A stretch of 64,000 nt of DNA from Salmonirosea aquatica (GCF_009296315.1 NZ_WHLY01000002.1:806001-870000); one strand, 5' to 3'. Positions 7,747-17,580 are shown, counted from the first letter of the stretch. Numbers and translations are program-made. The notes: generated by a model from the letters alone, not told the origin.

Positions 7747-9506
7747 TCAGAATCTGTCTTTTTGTGGATAGTCGAACCCGCGCCAAGGCTTAGCCATGTA
7801 AGGAAATGTGCTCATCAATGGCGTGTCGTTCATCGTAGGTCCGGCAGTGAAGCCCAGCACACTGCCCAGCTGAGGAGTCACAGGACTGGCTGTCACGCCA
7901 GGCTTGAAGTCGTCATACCACAAACCCACAGCAGCCAGTACTACCCCCGAAACAGCCTGCAACTCAATAGTCGTCACGTCATCTTCGAGGCGGCGTCCGT
8001 TGGGGAAGCCATCCATGTTTGGAATGAACTGCATTTTAGCGTCCGTATTATAAGCGGGATCAGTAAGTCCCAGTGCAGCGGCCTGCACCAGGCCCAGTGA
8101 ACTAAATTTAGGATCATTGCGTGGCGTAGCAGGCACCGCCATATTGAGCCGCAACATGTCACCCAGGGTAGGCAAAAAGTTGTTAATGAAGGGCTTGCCT
8201 ACTGCCAGTGGATTACCACCCTTGCCCGTAGCTAACTGATAGGGAGCCAGGTTAGGTACCCCCGTATAAAAGATAGGTAATAAATCGACCGCCCGGGGGC
8301 TTTTTGCGTCAGGTAATAATATACCACCAAAAGCCGCTTCGGCCAGCGCCGTACCGTCCAAAGCGGGATTGCCTTTTAAAGGATATAAGCCGGGCTTGCC
8401 ATTACGGAAGTCGAAAGAACCGAGTGAATTAGCCTGGATCCGCAGAGCATTCAGTGAGGGTACCGCTCCACCAAACTGAGAATCATCCATGTACAATGCC
8501 AGTTCGGGATTGGTGAAGTACTTGGCAAATTGCAGGTCCTCTCCTCCATAAGGGCTGGTGGCATTCCAGCGGTCTTTCATGCCGATGGGGATAACCGCTT
8601 CGTTGGTAAGCGGCATGCCAAGGCGCGATACCTGCACAAATTTGCCATCGGTCGACATATCGCCGCCATTATTAATGGTCTGGATCATCTGACGGCTTGC
8701 CGAAGCCCACACGCCAATCACATAGTCGCCATCCAGAATGTTTTTGGCCTGGCCAATGTCTTTCCCATCCTTTTGGAGCATACCGACCGGAATCTTCAAC
8801 GCAATAGTGTGTACATTGAAACGATTGAGCCCATCTTTGGGAGCGTTGGTCGAATTGCCCTCGGGACGGAAGTTACCCACATCAAATGCACCAGCCAAAT
8901 CCACAAAGAAGGGATCGTCCACAGGCCCGCAGAATACTTTTTCACCAGACGAAGCGGTCATGATCGAATTAGTCATCAGGGCCTCGTAGGTTGTATTCAA
9001 GCCTGCCGCTCCTTCAATCGACCGGGGGCCGATGTTGTTGGGGGGACCATCCCATCGGCAACGATCGTCATAAACGTCTTGCCCCCGTCCATGCTTTTTT
9101 CGCACTTGTAGGTGGTTTTGAGGTTCTGTTTACCCAGTCGGATGTTAAAGAAAGTAGTAGGGTCTTCGTTGGTCTGGTAGAATGTAAAACGGTAGGTGAT
9201 ATCGTCGCCGGCCGTAGTCGTTTTATTCTTGATGTGAATCTCATAGCGGACATTCATGCCGAAATTGTAATAGTTGGGTCCCCCTTCGGGCGACTCAAAC
9301 GGAATGTAGTTCGCAATGATGGTGATCATGTTGGGATCATCGGGACTCTTAAAGGCATATACGTCCGTGTTGTCGGCCAGGGGGTCCTGAGAAATAAGCG
9401 GAGCTTCCCGGTGGCTGGAAGCATAGCTACCGATGGTCAGTAGCAGCAGGGCGCAACTCAGTAAGCCAGTTCTGAGCGACCCAAAAAGTATAGGGATCAT
9501 TCGCAT
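7747..9506 (-). pseudogene. DUF4331 secreted protein, split by a one-base frameshift
   Basis: Two overlapping frames encode successive parts of one DUF4331 protein. The first (9506 to about 9040) has a signal peptide and SSHREAPLISQDPLADNTDVYAF and continues to TIVADGMVPP. The second picks up at NNIGPRSIEG and runs to 7747, ending PWRGFDYPQKDRF. The intact neighbour reads SNGIVPPPNIGPRSIEN at this point. The break falls in a run of six G (9040-9045 on the plus strand); seven would restore one frame of exactly 587 codons including the stop. The protein would be about 586 residues, without the T9SS tail of its paralogue. It may be a real mutation, a slippage switch or a sequencing error. Confidence 0.8.
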
Positions 9507-10459
9507 AGTGATTGATTAAAAAGGTTAGAATAGAAAATGAAACGGGTAAAGACAAATAGGCAGGAAGCAACCAAAGCAGTGGGGTTGCTGAGAGTAAAAG
9601 CAGCCGGAAAAGGCGGGGTTATTTCGGCATCGAATGCCCGGCCCGGTGATATAGAAAAACCGGAATGCCAGCAGAAGAAGAATACTAGGTAGAGTCGATG
9701 TAAAAGTTTTTACTCATTTGCTGGATTTGGTTACTAAAATTATTAAGCTAAAAACGCACACGAAACATAACGTCCCTATTCGAAGGGAATGAACACAGCC
9801 AGCGCACAGTACCTTCGAACAGAAGATGCATGGCTAGTAGCTGGAATGAACAACCAGGGTATGCTTAAAGAAAGAGAGGACTATCAATCTTTCGAGGGAT
9901 TGATATATGAGCTATTTGAAAGGGAGAGTCGTGTTGATCGTATTCAGGCACCACATGTTTGCATATACGCCCGAAACAATAGAAACGGATTGAGGCATTT
10001 GTTAATTTAGTCAATTTACCTACCCTACCATCAATCCGACCATAACAAAATTGTGCCCAAATCTGGTAAGCCTAATTACTTACACCGTTCTAACTAGGAA
10101 GTAATTGTAATTGTTTGCTTAAAATTATTACTTTTTTGAGTACAAACAAATGAAATGGCTACTTTGGTCGATTATATGTTATCTATAATAAGCCCAATTT
10201 GATCTTTACTGGGTACCAAACTATCGTAGCTAACCGTCCAGGACAACAACATCGATTCGTACTAGTAAGGTAGGGGTATGTTATCTTGCTAGATTCCCAT
10301 GGCTGTGGTAGAAGAATTCCCCATTCTGGGGAACAGGTTCGTTCAAGGAATGAAATAGCCGGGGAAAGTATATAACCTGCACTTAAAAAAAACTAAAAAA
10401 ACCAAAAGACAAAGAACACATTCTCTGTCTTTCGGTTTAGACTGACCCGGTAAGGTACC
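9507..10459. other. Gene-poor stretch of about 950 bp
   Basis: No convincing gene is seen. A 73-codon frame on the plus strand (9789-10010, starting MNTASAQYLRTEDAWL) has no recognisable family, no obvious ribosome site and may be chance. The region is AT-rich in its second half. A small inverted repeat TTCCCCA/TGGGGAA lies at 10317-10333 and a strong minus-strand terminator occupies its right end. It contains the promoter region of the split DUF4331 gene at its left end, though I see no clean TAnnTTTG box there. Confidence 0.5.
10390..10438 (-). terminator. Rho-independent terminator of the Gfo/Idh/MocA gene
   Basis: Arms AACCAAAAGACA (10400-10411) and TGTCTTTCGGTT (10426-10437) pair over 12 bp with one mismatch. 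Read on the minus strand the stem is followed by a T-rich tract (10399-10385). It lies just past the stop codon at 10460. Confidence 0.85.
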
Positions 10460-11545
10460 TTATGAATCCAGCCGCACCACTTCGCCCGTCCGCACGGATT
10501 CGTCGCAGGCAAAGGCTACCCGCAAACTGTTCACCGCATCCTGCACGTGATCGGTCAAATCGATATTTTCCCGAATTGACTTAAGAAAATAGCGCTGCTC
10601 CCGATTGCAGAGTTCCTGGTGATCGGGTTCATCGGTGAGGTTGATCCATTCATCTTCGTGTACAAACTGGTCATCAGCATTCAGATCGGCACGGTGGACG
10701 CGCAACGATTCGGTTTTCGTATGGGCATCCACGTTATCGGATTTGCCACTGCCACCCGCCTCTTTCGCCACGATAGAAACACACCCTTTGGGGCCAATCA
10801 CATCCTTCACAAAAAAAGCCGTTTCGCTCATCATGGGACCCCAGCCTGCTTCGTACCAACCCACCGAGCCATCGGCAAACTTAATCTGCAACTGACCGTA
10901 ATTATAGTTGGTCGTCGGAATGTCGTCCGTCATTCGTACCCCGATTGCCGTCACCTGGGTAGGTTGTGACCGGGTCATCTGGCACATGACATCGATGTAG
11001 TGTACGCCACAATCCACAATTGGGCTCAGGCTCTTCATCAGATTCCGGTGCACGGTCCACATGCGGCCGTGGCTCTGTTGGTTCAGGTTCATGCGCATTA
11101 CCAGCGGTTTACCCATTTCCTGCGCTATTTCCACAAATTTCTCCCAGGAAGGATGGTGCCGTAGTATATAACCTACCACCACTTTTTTATCTGCTTTCCG
11201 GGCAGCCTCCGCCACCCGCTCGGCACCCGCCACGGTATCGGCCAGGGGCTTTTCGATAAATACATGGCATCCCTGTTCAAGCGCCATGATGGCGAACGTC
11301 TCATGCGTGTCGGGGTAGGTAGAAATACAAACGGCGTCGGGTTCGGTAGCGGCCAATGCTTCGGCATAATCAGAGAAAAGGGGGTACCCTCCTCCCAGTT
11401 TTTCGTTCAATACGTTTTTGCTATCGCCGGTAGAGACGATGCCGCAAATCTCGAAGCCGTCGATGGACTGGTAGGCTTGCGCATGGGAAGCTCCCATATT
11501 ACCACAGCCTACCACGAGTACCCGGATGTTATTTTGAGTTGTCAT
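10460..11545 (-). CDS. Gfo/Idh/MocA family oxidoreductase
   Basis: A 361-residue NAD(P)-dependent dehydrogenase of the Gfo/Idh/MocA family, which act on sugars, inositols and related polyols. The N-terminal Rossmann domain shows VLVVGCGNMGASH, and the family EKP motif is present in HVFIEKPLADT (about residue 96). The C-terminal half contains the expected DCGVHYIDVM segment, with the conserved His of the active site. The gene stands alone on the minus strand with a strong terminator behind it. The natural substrate cannot be read from the sequence or from the neighbours, which are housekeeping genes. Confidence 0.85.
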   Translation of the reverse strand: MTTQNNIRVLVVGCGNMGASHAQAYQSIDGFEICGIVSTGDSKNVLNEKLGGGYPLFSDYAEALAATEPDAVCISTYPDTHETFAIMALEQGCHVFIEKPLADTVAGAERVAEAARKADKKVVVGYILRHHPSWEKFVEIAQEMGKPLVMRMNLNQQSHGRMWTVHRNLMKSLSPIVDCGVHYIDVMCQMTRSQPTQVTAIGVRMTDDIPTTNYNYGQLQIKFADGSVGWYEAGWGPMMSETAFFVKDVIGPKGCVSIVAKEAGGSGKSDNVDAHTKTESLRVHRADLNADDQFVHEDEWINLTDEPDHQELCNREQRYFLKSIRENIDLTDHVQDAVNSLRVAFACDESVRTGEVVRLDS

Positions 11546-11611
11546 TCTAAATAGTTTTGATGATTAGAATAGTAATTCTTAGGCTAATGGCCATTGGCTG
11601 ATAGCTTTCTT

Positions 11612-12229
11612 CTATTTTACACTCACGTATTTATTATTTTTTATGTAAAAACGATAAGGCAGGTCGGTTCCCTGCGTAATGCCGATGCGGGTGGTGGTAA
11701 CCATTTCAAAATCAGAAAGTACCGGTGCAGTGATTTGGATTTCACTACCCGACAGCGATACCGCGTTATGCACGGGACGGATCCCCATCGCCTGAACCAG
11801 CTTGCCGGGACCATTGCACAGGTCTTTTTCAGTCAGGGCCTTTTTCCGGGTTTGGGGCAGAAGCGTTTTAGGATTGAGCTGTCGCCGTTCCTGCATCAGG
11901 TCCAGTCCTTCGGTCGGTTCCAATGCCCGGATCAGTACGGCTTCTCCCTCTCCTACCGCCCCTCCTACTACATTGACGCAGTAGTACATCCCGTATATCA
12001 GGTAGACGTATAAGGTACCTGCCGGTCCAAACATGGCGGCGTTGCGCTTCGTCTGGCGGCGGTAAGCATGGCAGGCCGGATCGCCCCATAGGTAGGCTTC
12101 GGTTTCCACAATCAACCCCGCGGTGCGCCCAGCCTCACTTTCGTGCACCAGTTCGCAACCCAGCAGTAATTGCGCTAGTGTCAGGGTGTCATGTTGTTGG
12201 TAAAAATCGGCCGAAAGGTACCCCCGCAT
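11612..12229 (-). CDS. mpg: 3-methyladenine DNA glycosylase (AAG/Mpg family)
   Basis: A 205-residue member of the alkyladenine DNA glycosylase family, which removes 3-methyladenine and other alkylated purines from DNA. Recognisable features are ETEAYLWGDPACHAYRRQTKRNAAMF with the catalytic Glu and the DNA-binding residues, followed by GTLYVYLIYGMYYCVNVV and the C-terminal GPGKLVQAMGI segment. Length is normal for bacterial members. It is 5 bp downstream of yicC on the same strand, so the two are likely co-transcribed. Confidence 0.92.
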   Translation of the reverse strand: MRGYLSADFYQQHDTLTLAQLLLGCELVHESEAGRTAGLIVETEAYLWGDPACHAYRRQTKRNAAMFGPAGTLYVYLIYGMYYCVNVVGGAVGEGEAVLIRALEPTEGLDLMQERRQLNPKTLLPQTRKKALTEKDLCNGPGKLVQAMGIRPVHNAVSLSGSEIQITAPVLSDFEMVTTTRIGITQGTDLPYRFYIKNNKYVSVK

Positions 12230-12234
12230 ACTTT

Positions 12235-13122
12235 CTAGATCACATTCATGGTCTGTTCCTTGATCTTCTCCAGTTCATCCTTCATCTGTACCACGAGCCG
12301 CTGCACCGTAGCATCGTTGGCCTTGGAGCCGATGGTATTGATCTCGCGACCGATTTCCTGGGCGATGAAGTTGAGCTTCTTACCGTTGCTGTCCAACGAA
12401 TTCAGGGTTTCCAGAAAATAGTCCAGGTGGTTGCCCAGGCGCACTTTCTCTTCTGAAATGTCGTATTTTTCAATGTAGTAAATCAGCTCCTGCTCGAAGC
12501 GGTTGGGATCGTAATTGTCGTCCGAGAGCAAATCCTTCACCTGCTTTTCCAACCGCTCGCGCACGGCGGGGATGCGCTGCGAATCCTGAGCCTGTATCTG
12601 GAGTAACAGCAGGCGAATGGCCCCAATATAATCCTCTAGTTTGTCGGCGGTCAGCTTGCCTTCCTGTTTGCGGAACGTATTACACCGGTCAATCGCTTCG
12701 TGGACAGTCTTTTGGATAAGCCCCCAGTCCTGATCGCGACGCGCGTCATCGGGTACATCCGTTTGGTAGGCATTTGGCATTTGCAGGCATAGTTTGAACA
12801 GCTCGGTCGGATCAGCCATGATGCCCAGTTCCTGCGAACTTTCCACCAGGTTGCGGTAGTAAGCATTGATAAGCGCGCGATTCACCACCGTAGCGCCCGC
12901 CCCGGTACCTTTGGGCTGAATGGTCAGGTTCAATTCTACTTTGCCCCGTTCCAGCACTTGTGTAAGCAGGTTTCTAATCTCAATCTCACGCTCAGAATAT
13001 TGGCGGGGTATGCGACAATAAATATCCAAAAACTTAGAGTTCAGGGTCTTGATTTCTACCGTAACGGAAAGTGAATCGGAATCAAATGTGGCGGTTCCGT
13101 AGCCAGTCATGGATTTAAGCAT
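12235..13122 (-). CDS. yicC: YicC/YloC family endoribonuclease
   Basis: A 295-residue protein starting MLKSMTGYGTATFDSDSLSVTVEIKTLNSKFLDI, the strongly conserved N-terminus of the YicC family. The C-terminal DUF1732 domain ends in EIGREINTIGSKANDATVQRLVVQMKDELEKIKEQTMNV, including the conserved Glu-rich helix. YicC proteins are endoribonucleases involved in RNA turnover in other bacteria. It precedes mpg by 5 bp. Length fits the family. Confidence 0.93.
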   Translation of the reverse strand: MLKSMTGYGTATFDSDSLSVTVEIKTLNSKFLDIYCRIPRQYSEREIEIRNLLTQVLERGKVELNLTIQPKGTGAGATVVNRALINAYYRNLVESSQELGIMADPTELFKLCLQMPNAYQTDVPDDARRDQDWGLIQKTVHEAIDRCNTFRKQEGKLTADKLEDYIGAIRLLLLQIQAQDSQRIPAVRERLEKQVKDLLSDDNYDPNRFEQELIYYIEKYDISEEKVRLGNHLDYFLETLNSLDSNGKKLNFIAQEIGREINTIGSKANDATVQRLVVQMKDELEKIKEQTMNVI

Positions 13123-13239
13123 GGAGGGTCTGTTGACTTGTGGATTGGAGTATTGGTGAATTAGTAAATTATTGAACTACGTTTTTGAGGAGTGAGGTAG
13201 GTACCTGCCTGTAGACACCAAGCTGGTCGGCCTAACGAC

Positions 13240-14343
13240 CTAGCGGCGGTTCGACTTCTGCGCCTTACCGGGCGCCTGGCTTTCGGAGGCCTGAGGTGTA
13301 GACACCAGCGCATTTTTGGCCAGCTCGGCCGCTTCCAGCCGGTAGCGCGACACGTCGCAGGCCAGGTAGATGGCTTCCAGCATGGAGCCGGGTTCCGCTA
13401 CGTTCTTACCCGCGATATCGTAGGCGGTACCATGATCCGGTGAGGTACGTACGGCGGGTAGTCCGGCTGTAAAATTCACCCCCGAATTGAAAGCAATGGT
13501 TTTGAAAGGAATCAGCCCCTGGTCGTGGTACATGGCCAATACCGCGTCGTATTGTTTGTAAGTGGAAGCGGCAAAAAAACCGTCGGCCGGGAACGGCCCG
13601 AACACCAGTTCCCCTTTCTCACGAAAGCTAGTCAGCACCGGGCCGATTACGTCCAGTTCCTCACGGCCCAGCAAGCCGTTTTCGCCCGCGTGGGGATTGA
13701 GCCCCAATACCGCCAAACGCGGCTTGACTATTCCGAAATCGCTTCGCAGCGAATGCAGCATCTGCTGTATTTTGGCGGTTAGCTTCTCGCTGGTAATTTG
13801 CGAACGTACTTTTTCGAGAGGTATATGGCCCGTAAGTACCCCTACCCGGAAATCGTCGGCTACCATGAACATAAGCGCTTCTTGGGTATCGAATGCCTGC
13901 GCCAGAAATTCGGTATGGCCGGGAAATTTAAACTCCTCACTCTGCATCGAATCTTTATTGATCGGCGCTGTCACCAGAGCGTCGATCCGCCCGGCTTTCA
14001 AATCCTCGGTGGCACGCTTGAGGGCGGCATAGGCTCCTTTGCCCGCGTCGGCTGTGATTTTACCCGGTTCTATCTCGGTTTGTTGATCGTTCCAGCAGGT
14101 AATTACATTCGTAGCCTTGGGATTGGCCTGCTCTGGTTTATGGATGCTCTGAAGGTTCCAGTCCTTCATGTGAAACATCTGCCGGTAGCGGTTCAGGACG
14201 CGCAGTGAACCATAAATTACTGGTGTGCACTGCCGCATCAGTTGGTTTCCTTCCAGTGCTTTCAGAATCACTTCCGGTCCGATGCCGTTATAATCGCCCA
14301 TGCTGATCCCGACGATCGGCTTTTCATTTAGTACTTCACTCAT
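13240..14343 (-). CDS. pdxA: 4-hydroxythreonine-4-phosphate dehydrogenase PdxA
   Basis: A 367-residue NAD-dependent enzyme of pyridoxal 5-phosphate synthesis, oxidising 4-phosphohydroxy-L-threonine. The start at 14343 gives MSEVLNEKPIVGISMGDYNGIGPEVILKAL, matching the family N-terminus; the frame runs 17 codons further without similarity. Metal-binding His residues are visible in FPGHTEFLA, LTGHIPLEKV and AMYHDQGLIPFKT. The C-terminal tail after about residue 340 is rich in Ser, Gln and Lys and looks disordered. The neighbouring genes are unrelated in function. Confidence 0.93.
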   Translation of the reverse strand: MSEVLNEKPIVGISMGDYNGIGPEVILKALEGNQLMRQCTPVIYGSLRVLNRYRQMFHMKDWNLQSIHKPEQANPKATNVITCWNDQQTEIEPGKITADAGKGAYAALKRATEDLKAGRIDALVTAPINKDSMQSEEFKFPGHTEFLAQAFDTQEALMFMVADDFRVGVLTGHIPLEKVRSQITSEKLTAKIQQMLHSLRSDFGIVKPRLAVLGLNPHAGENGLLGREELDVIGPVLTSFREKGELVFGPFPADGFFAASTYKQYDAVLAMYHDQGLIPFKTIAFNSGVNFTAGLPAVRTSPDHGTAYDIAGKNVAEPGSMLEAIYLACDVSRYRLEAAELAKNALVSTPQASESQAPGKAQKSNRR

Positions 14344-14639
14344 TTGGATTCTTAGCTGATGGCCGTCGGCGGTTAGCCAAGGGCCTAAAAACATTAGGTT
14401 TTAAAGCAAGTTGTTGTTAATACTGTTAAGAAATCAGGATTTGAAAGCGAACCGTTCGTGCCGGATAATAAAAATCCATCCCCGGCAAAACCGAACAAAA
14501 TCCTATGTTTCAATTGCTTGAACTGGCAGACAGCCGGCAGTCATCCGCCGACAGCCCCACATAGGTATGCTTTTTACGCAAATACCCCTGACTTTTGTAT
14601 ATCAACTAACGGGCAAGTTACGAAAAATCTCCCGCTCCT

Positions 14640-15581
14640 ATGAAAATACTCATCGCCGATCAAATGCATCCCTCACTCTTCGCTCTGCTTGACGCCCAGG
14701 GCTGGCAGTATGACTACCGACCCGATTTCCGCCGCAACGACATCATTTCGTGCCTGGCTGAGTACGACGGTTTGATAATCCGTAGTAAAACCCGCATTGA
14801 CGAGGAATTGTTGACCCAGGCTACCCGGTTGCAGTTCATTGCACGCGCCGGCGCCGGGCTCGATCTGATCGACGACGCAGCTACCCAGCGGCTGGGCATC
14901 AAACTTTTCCACGCCGGGACGGGCAACCGCGACGCCGTGGCCGAGCACACGGTGGGCATGTTGCTCATGCTGTTTAACAACCTTAGCCGCGCTGACCGCG
15001 AGGTACGGCAGGCAATCTGGGACCGGGAAGGCAACCGGGGCGTAGAATTGATGGGCAAAACCGTAGGGCTGATCGGCTATGGCAACAATGGTACCGCCAC
15101 CGCGCAGCGGCTCAGCGGCTTCGGTTGCCGGGTGCTCGCCTACGACAAGTACCGGGAGGACTACTCGGATCAGTATGCGCAGGAAGCCACCCTGGCCGAT
15201 ATTCAGCGCGAAGCGGACGTACTGAGTCTGCACATTCCGCTTACTGAACTTACGAGTAATCTGATCAATGAAACATTCATCTCGAATTTTCAAAAACCAT
15301 TTTACCTCATCAATGTATCGCGCGGCGAGATTGTCAATTCCAAAGCCGTGGTTCAGGCCATGAAAAACAATAAAATCCTGGGCGTGTGTCTGGACGTACT
15401 CGAAAACGAGAAACTCAGCCAACTCACAAACCCGCAACAGGAAGCTTTTGACTACTTCCGTTCTTCCCCACGCGCCGTGCTTACGCCCCACATCGCGGGC
15501 TGGACGCACGAAAGCTACGTCAGAATCAATGAAGTACTGGTGCAGCAGATCACCGAATGGGTAGCTGAACAGGATAGGTAG
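14640..15581 (+). CDS. D-isomer 2-hydroxyacid dehydrogenase (phosphoglycerate-dehydrogenase-like)
   Basis: A 313-residue NAD-dependent dehydrogenase. The nucleotide-binding loop is GKTVGLIGYGNNGTATAQRL (about residues 139-158), the catalytic Arg falls in LINVSRGEIV, the Glu in the ENEK region and the His in VLTPHIAGWTHES. Overall it resembles the short form of D-3-phosphoglycerate dehydrogenase without an ACT regulatory domain, so a role in serine synthesis is likely but not certain; hydroxypyruvate or other 2-hydroxyacid substrates remain possible. The gene is divergent from pdxA with about 300 bp between the chosen starts. Confidence 0.85.
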   Translation: MKILIADQMHPSLFALLDAQGWQYDYRPDFRRNDIISCLAEYDGLIIRSKTRIDEELLTQATRLQFIARAGAGLDLIDDAATQRLGIKLFHAGTGNRDAVAEHTVGMLLMLFNNLSRADREVRQAIWDREGNRGVELMGKTVGLIGYGNNGTATAQRLSGFGCRVLAYDKYREDYSDQYAQEATLADIQREADVLSLHIPLTELTSNLINETFISNFQKPFYLINVSRGEIVNSKAVVQAMKNNKILGVCLDVLENEKLSQLTNPQQEAFDYFRSSPRAVLTPHIAGWTHESYVRINEVLVQQITEWVAEQDR

Positions 15582-15691
15582 GTTGCGTATAGAGGAAAGG
15601 GACTTTGGATGGTAGAAGTTTCAAACTATTTCCAACCCTTTTCTTCTTACGCGGGTCCTGCGGGTACCTGAACCTTTTTCCTGTACTCCCC

Positions 15692-16054
15692 ATGAAAAAA
15701 CGTATGCTCCTGGCCACTTTATTGGCTGTTTTCTTATTCACAGCTCCCGGTTGTGAAACTCACAAAAAGCAAGATCCTGACCAAGGGTGTTTCGCCCATG
15801 CCCCGCTGAAAACCGTCCCCTGGGCCAAAGCCGAGCTGGCCAACTTTCAGCGCCCGAAAAGCGGCCGCCTGCGCGTAGTGGTTTACTCCTACAAAAATGA
15901 CTACTACCTGGCGTTTGAAAATTTGATACTCTCCTCGCCCATGAGCCATATCTTCGACTGCTCCGGCAAAAACATTATGCAGAAAGGTATCCCTTACAAT
16001 GACTTTACGGCTGATGCCCAGGAGCTTAAAGTACTGCTTGACAAGTTGTACTAG
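15692..16054 (+). CDS. Small putative lipoprotein
   Basis: The chosen ATG at 15692 gives 120 residues starting MKKRMLLATLLAVFLFTAPGC, a lipoprotein signal with Cys at about residue 21. The frame is open for 29 more codons upstream, but the signal sequence fixes the start. The mature part contains LRVVVYSYKNDYYLAFENL and an FDCSGKNIM segment reminiscent of small Cytophagales lipoproteins whose core reads VYxYxYxGxxVYY. I do not recognise a function. It is followed about 100 bp later by two beta-barrel genes on the same strand. Confidence 0.8.
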   Translation: MKKRMLLATLLAVFLFTAPGCETHKKQDPDQGCFAHAPLKTVPWAKAELANFQRPKSGRLRVVVYSYKNDYYLAFENLILSSPMSHIFDCSGKNIMQKGIPYNDFTADAQELKVLLDKLY

Positions 16055-16150
16055 GTATCCTGGTCAGAACTTCCTTAAAAAAAGTTAAGCCGTAGACTTC
16101 GGTTACTAAAATCAGTATCTTGCTTTCTCAAATACAAACCATACCAAGAC

Positions 16151-16837
16151 ATGAAAAAACTTTTTCTATGGGGTACCCTCATCGGCCTGAGCGGCTGGAT
16201 TCCGGCGCAGGCCCAGGCTCAAAAGGGTACCACCTACTGGGGCGGGACAGTGAGTTTTGAAGGCAATTTTCAGGCAGAGCACGAAACAAACAATCGTAAT
16301 TTTCCGGCATCGGATCAAAAGCAGCAAACCTTCGCTCCTGAGCTCCAATGGGGGAAGTTCGTGAACTCAACTACTTTGCTGGGAGTAGGTACCACGTATG
16401 CTTTTAGCTGGGGTCGTGGCAGCCAATTTACTCCTAATTATTCCAACCGAACCCGATCCACCAGTCATAGCATCGGGTTGCTTCCTTTTATTAGAAAATA
16501 TAAGGCATTGGGCGAACGGTGGTCCATTTTTCTTCACGGGGAAATTGGGCCAACCTATAGCTGGAACAGGTCAAAAAATGACAATTTGACTCAGTACGAT
16601 AGAGAGAATCATCAATGGCGTTACGGACTGAGCATTAAGCCCGGTTTGGTTTATTTTTTTCCAAAGAAGAATCTGGCGATTGAAGGCTATGCTAATGTGT
16701 TGTCGTTCAATGCGCAATACGCTGACTTTGATCAGTATGGAGATGGTAGTTTTAAAATATCTACCGGTCTTTCATCCAATTTCCCCTCCTACTTCATACT
16801 TCGGATCGCTAAGTATATCCCCACCAAAACTAACTAG
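16151..16837 (+). CDS. Outer-membrane beta-barrel protein
   Basis: A 228-residue exported protein with signal peptide MKKLFLWGTLIGLSGWIPAQAQA. The mature chain alternates polar and hydrophobic residues with many aromatic residues at strand ends (for example IGPTYSWNRSKND and GLVYFFPKKNLAIEGYANVLSF), as in small 8-10 stranded outer-membrane barrels. The C-terminus is FILRIAKYIPTKTN. The next gene, starting 8 bp after the stop, encodes a paralogue: FIRKYKALGERWSIFLHGEIGPTYSW here aligns with FVEYYKPISEKLALYIRPSLGLTYQL there (quoted in halves by motif). No function is known. Confidence 0.82.
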   Translation: MKKLFLWGTLIGLSGWIPAQAQAQKGTTYWGGTVSFEGNFQAEHETNNRNFPASDQKQQTFAPELQWGKFVNSTTLLGVGTTYAFSWGRGSQFTPNYSNRTRSTSHSIGLLPFIRKYKALGERWSIFLHGEIGPTYSWNRSKNDNLTQYDRENHQWRYGLSIKPGLVYFFPKKNLAIEGYANVLSFNAQYADFDQYGDGSFKISTGLSSNFPSYFILRIAKYIPTKTN

Positions 16838-16844
16838 ACGACCT

Positions 16845-17561
16845 ATGAAAATCTTTCAAATTCTACCGGTTCTCATTTTACTTTCTGGGATTACCAAAGC
16901 CCAATTCAATGCGGGAGAACGTTTCGTGACAGGAGATGTCAACATTTCTCTAAACGATAATAAACATGTCAATCCTAACTCGACCCCCCACTATGGCACC
17001 TACGGGTATAATGTTAGTGCTAGCCTGGGACATTTCACCACGGACAACAAAGCAGTTGGCTGGACCCTCAATCAATCCCTGTCGCTGATTAATTATGACG
17101 ATTGGTTCGGTACCTACGCAGCCCCGCGCACTTTACAGGGTTTTGGCGTGGGAATAGGTCGATTCGTAGAGTATTATAAACCGATTTCCGAAAAACTGGC
17201 GCTTTATATTCGTCCCAGCCTTGGGCTGACCTATCAGTTGGAGAACCAGGATAACCGCCAGAATGGCGATATTATTGTCATTAGAAACCAGAGCAATACA
17301 CTTACTTCGGGTATAAACCTCAGTGCAGGAATTGCCTGGCGTTTGGCATCCCGGTGGGCTTTGTACGGTGGGTTTGCCTTCGCTAATCCTGTCAGCATTT
17401 CCTACGGATGGCAAAATTCTGAATCTTACCAGCAGAGTTCCCCACAAACAGGGTCTACAAAAACAGAAGGAAGCTTTTTTAAATATAATTTCTCCCCTAC
17501 CCTTTCTTCGGGTAACATTAGTCTAGGTTTTCGCTATTTTTATACGAGAAATAAAATCTAA
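16845..17561 (+). CDS. Outer-membrane beta-barrel protein, paralogue of the preceding gene
   Basis: The ATG at 16845, 8 bp after the previous stop, begins MKIFQILPVLILLSGITKAQ, a signal peptide; the longer frame starting inside the upstream gene is discarded. The 238-residue product has barrel-like strands and ends SLGFRYFYTRNKI with a terminal aromatic pattern expected of outer-membrane proteins. It shares a common core with its upstream neighbour, so the two arose by tandem duplication and divergence. It is followed 20 bp later by a lipoprotein gene, suggesting a shared envelope role. Confidence 0.83.
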   Translation: MKIFQILPVLILLSGITKAQFNAGERFVTGDVNISLNDNKHVNPNSTPHYGTYGYNVSASLGHFTTDNKAVGWTLNQSLSLINYDDWFGTYAAPRTLQGFGVGIGRFVEYYKPISEKLALYIRPSLGLTYQLENQDNRQNGDIIVIRNQSNTLTSGINLSAGIAWRLASRWALYGGFAFANPVSISYGWQNSESYQQSSPQTGSTKTEGSFFKYNFSPTLSSGNISLGFRYFYTRNKI

Positions 17562-17580
17562 CACTTTATGTACCCACACC

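Noticed and set aside
10194-10300. Short minus-strand frame (MLLSWTVSYDSLVPSKDQ)
   Set aside because: About 26 codons, no family, no clear ribosome site; it may be chance or a remnant.
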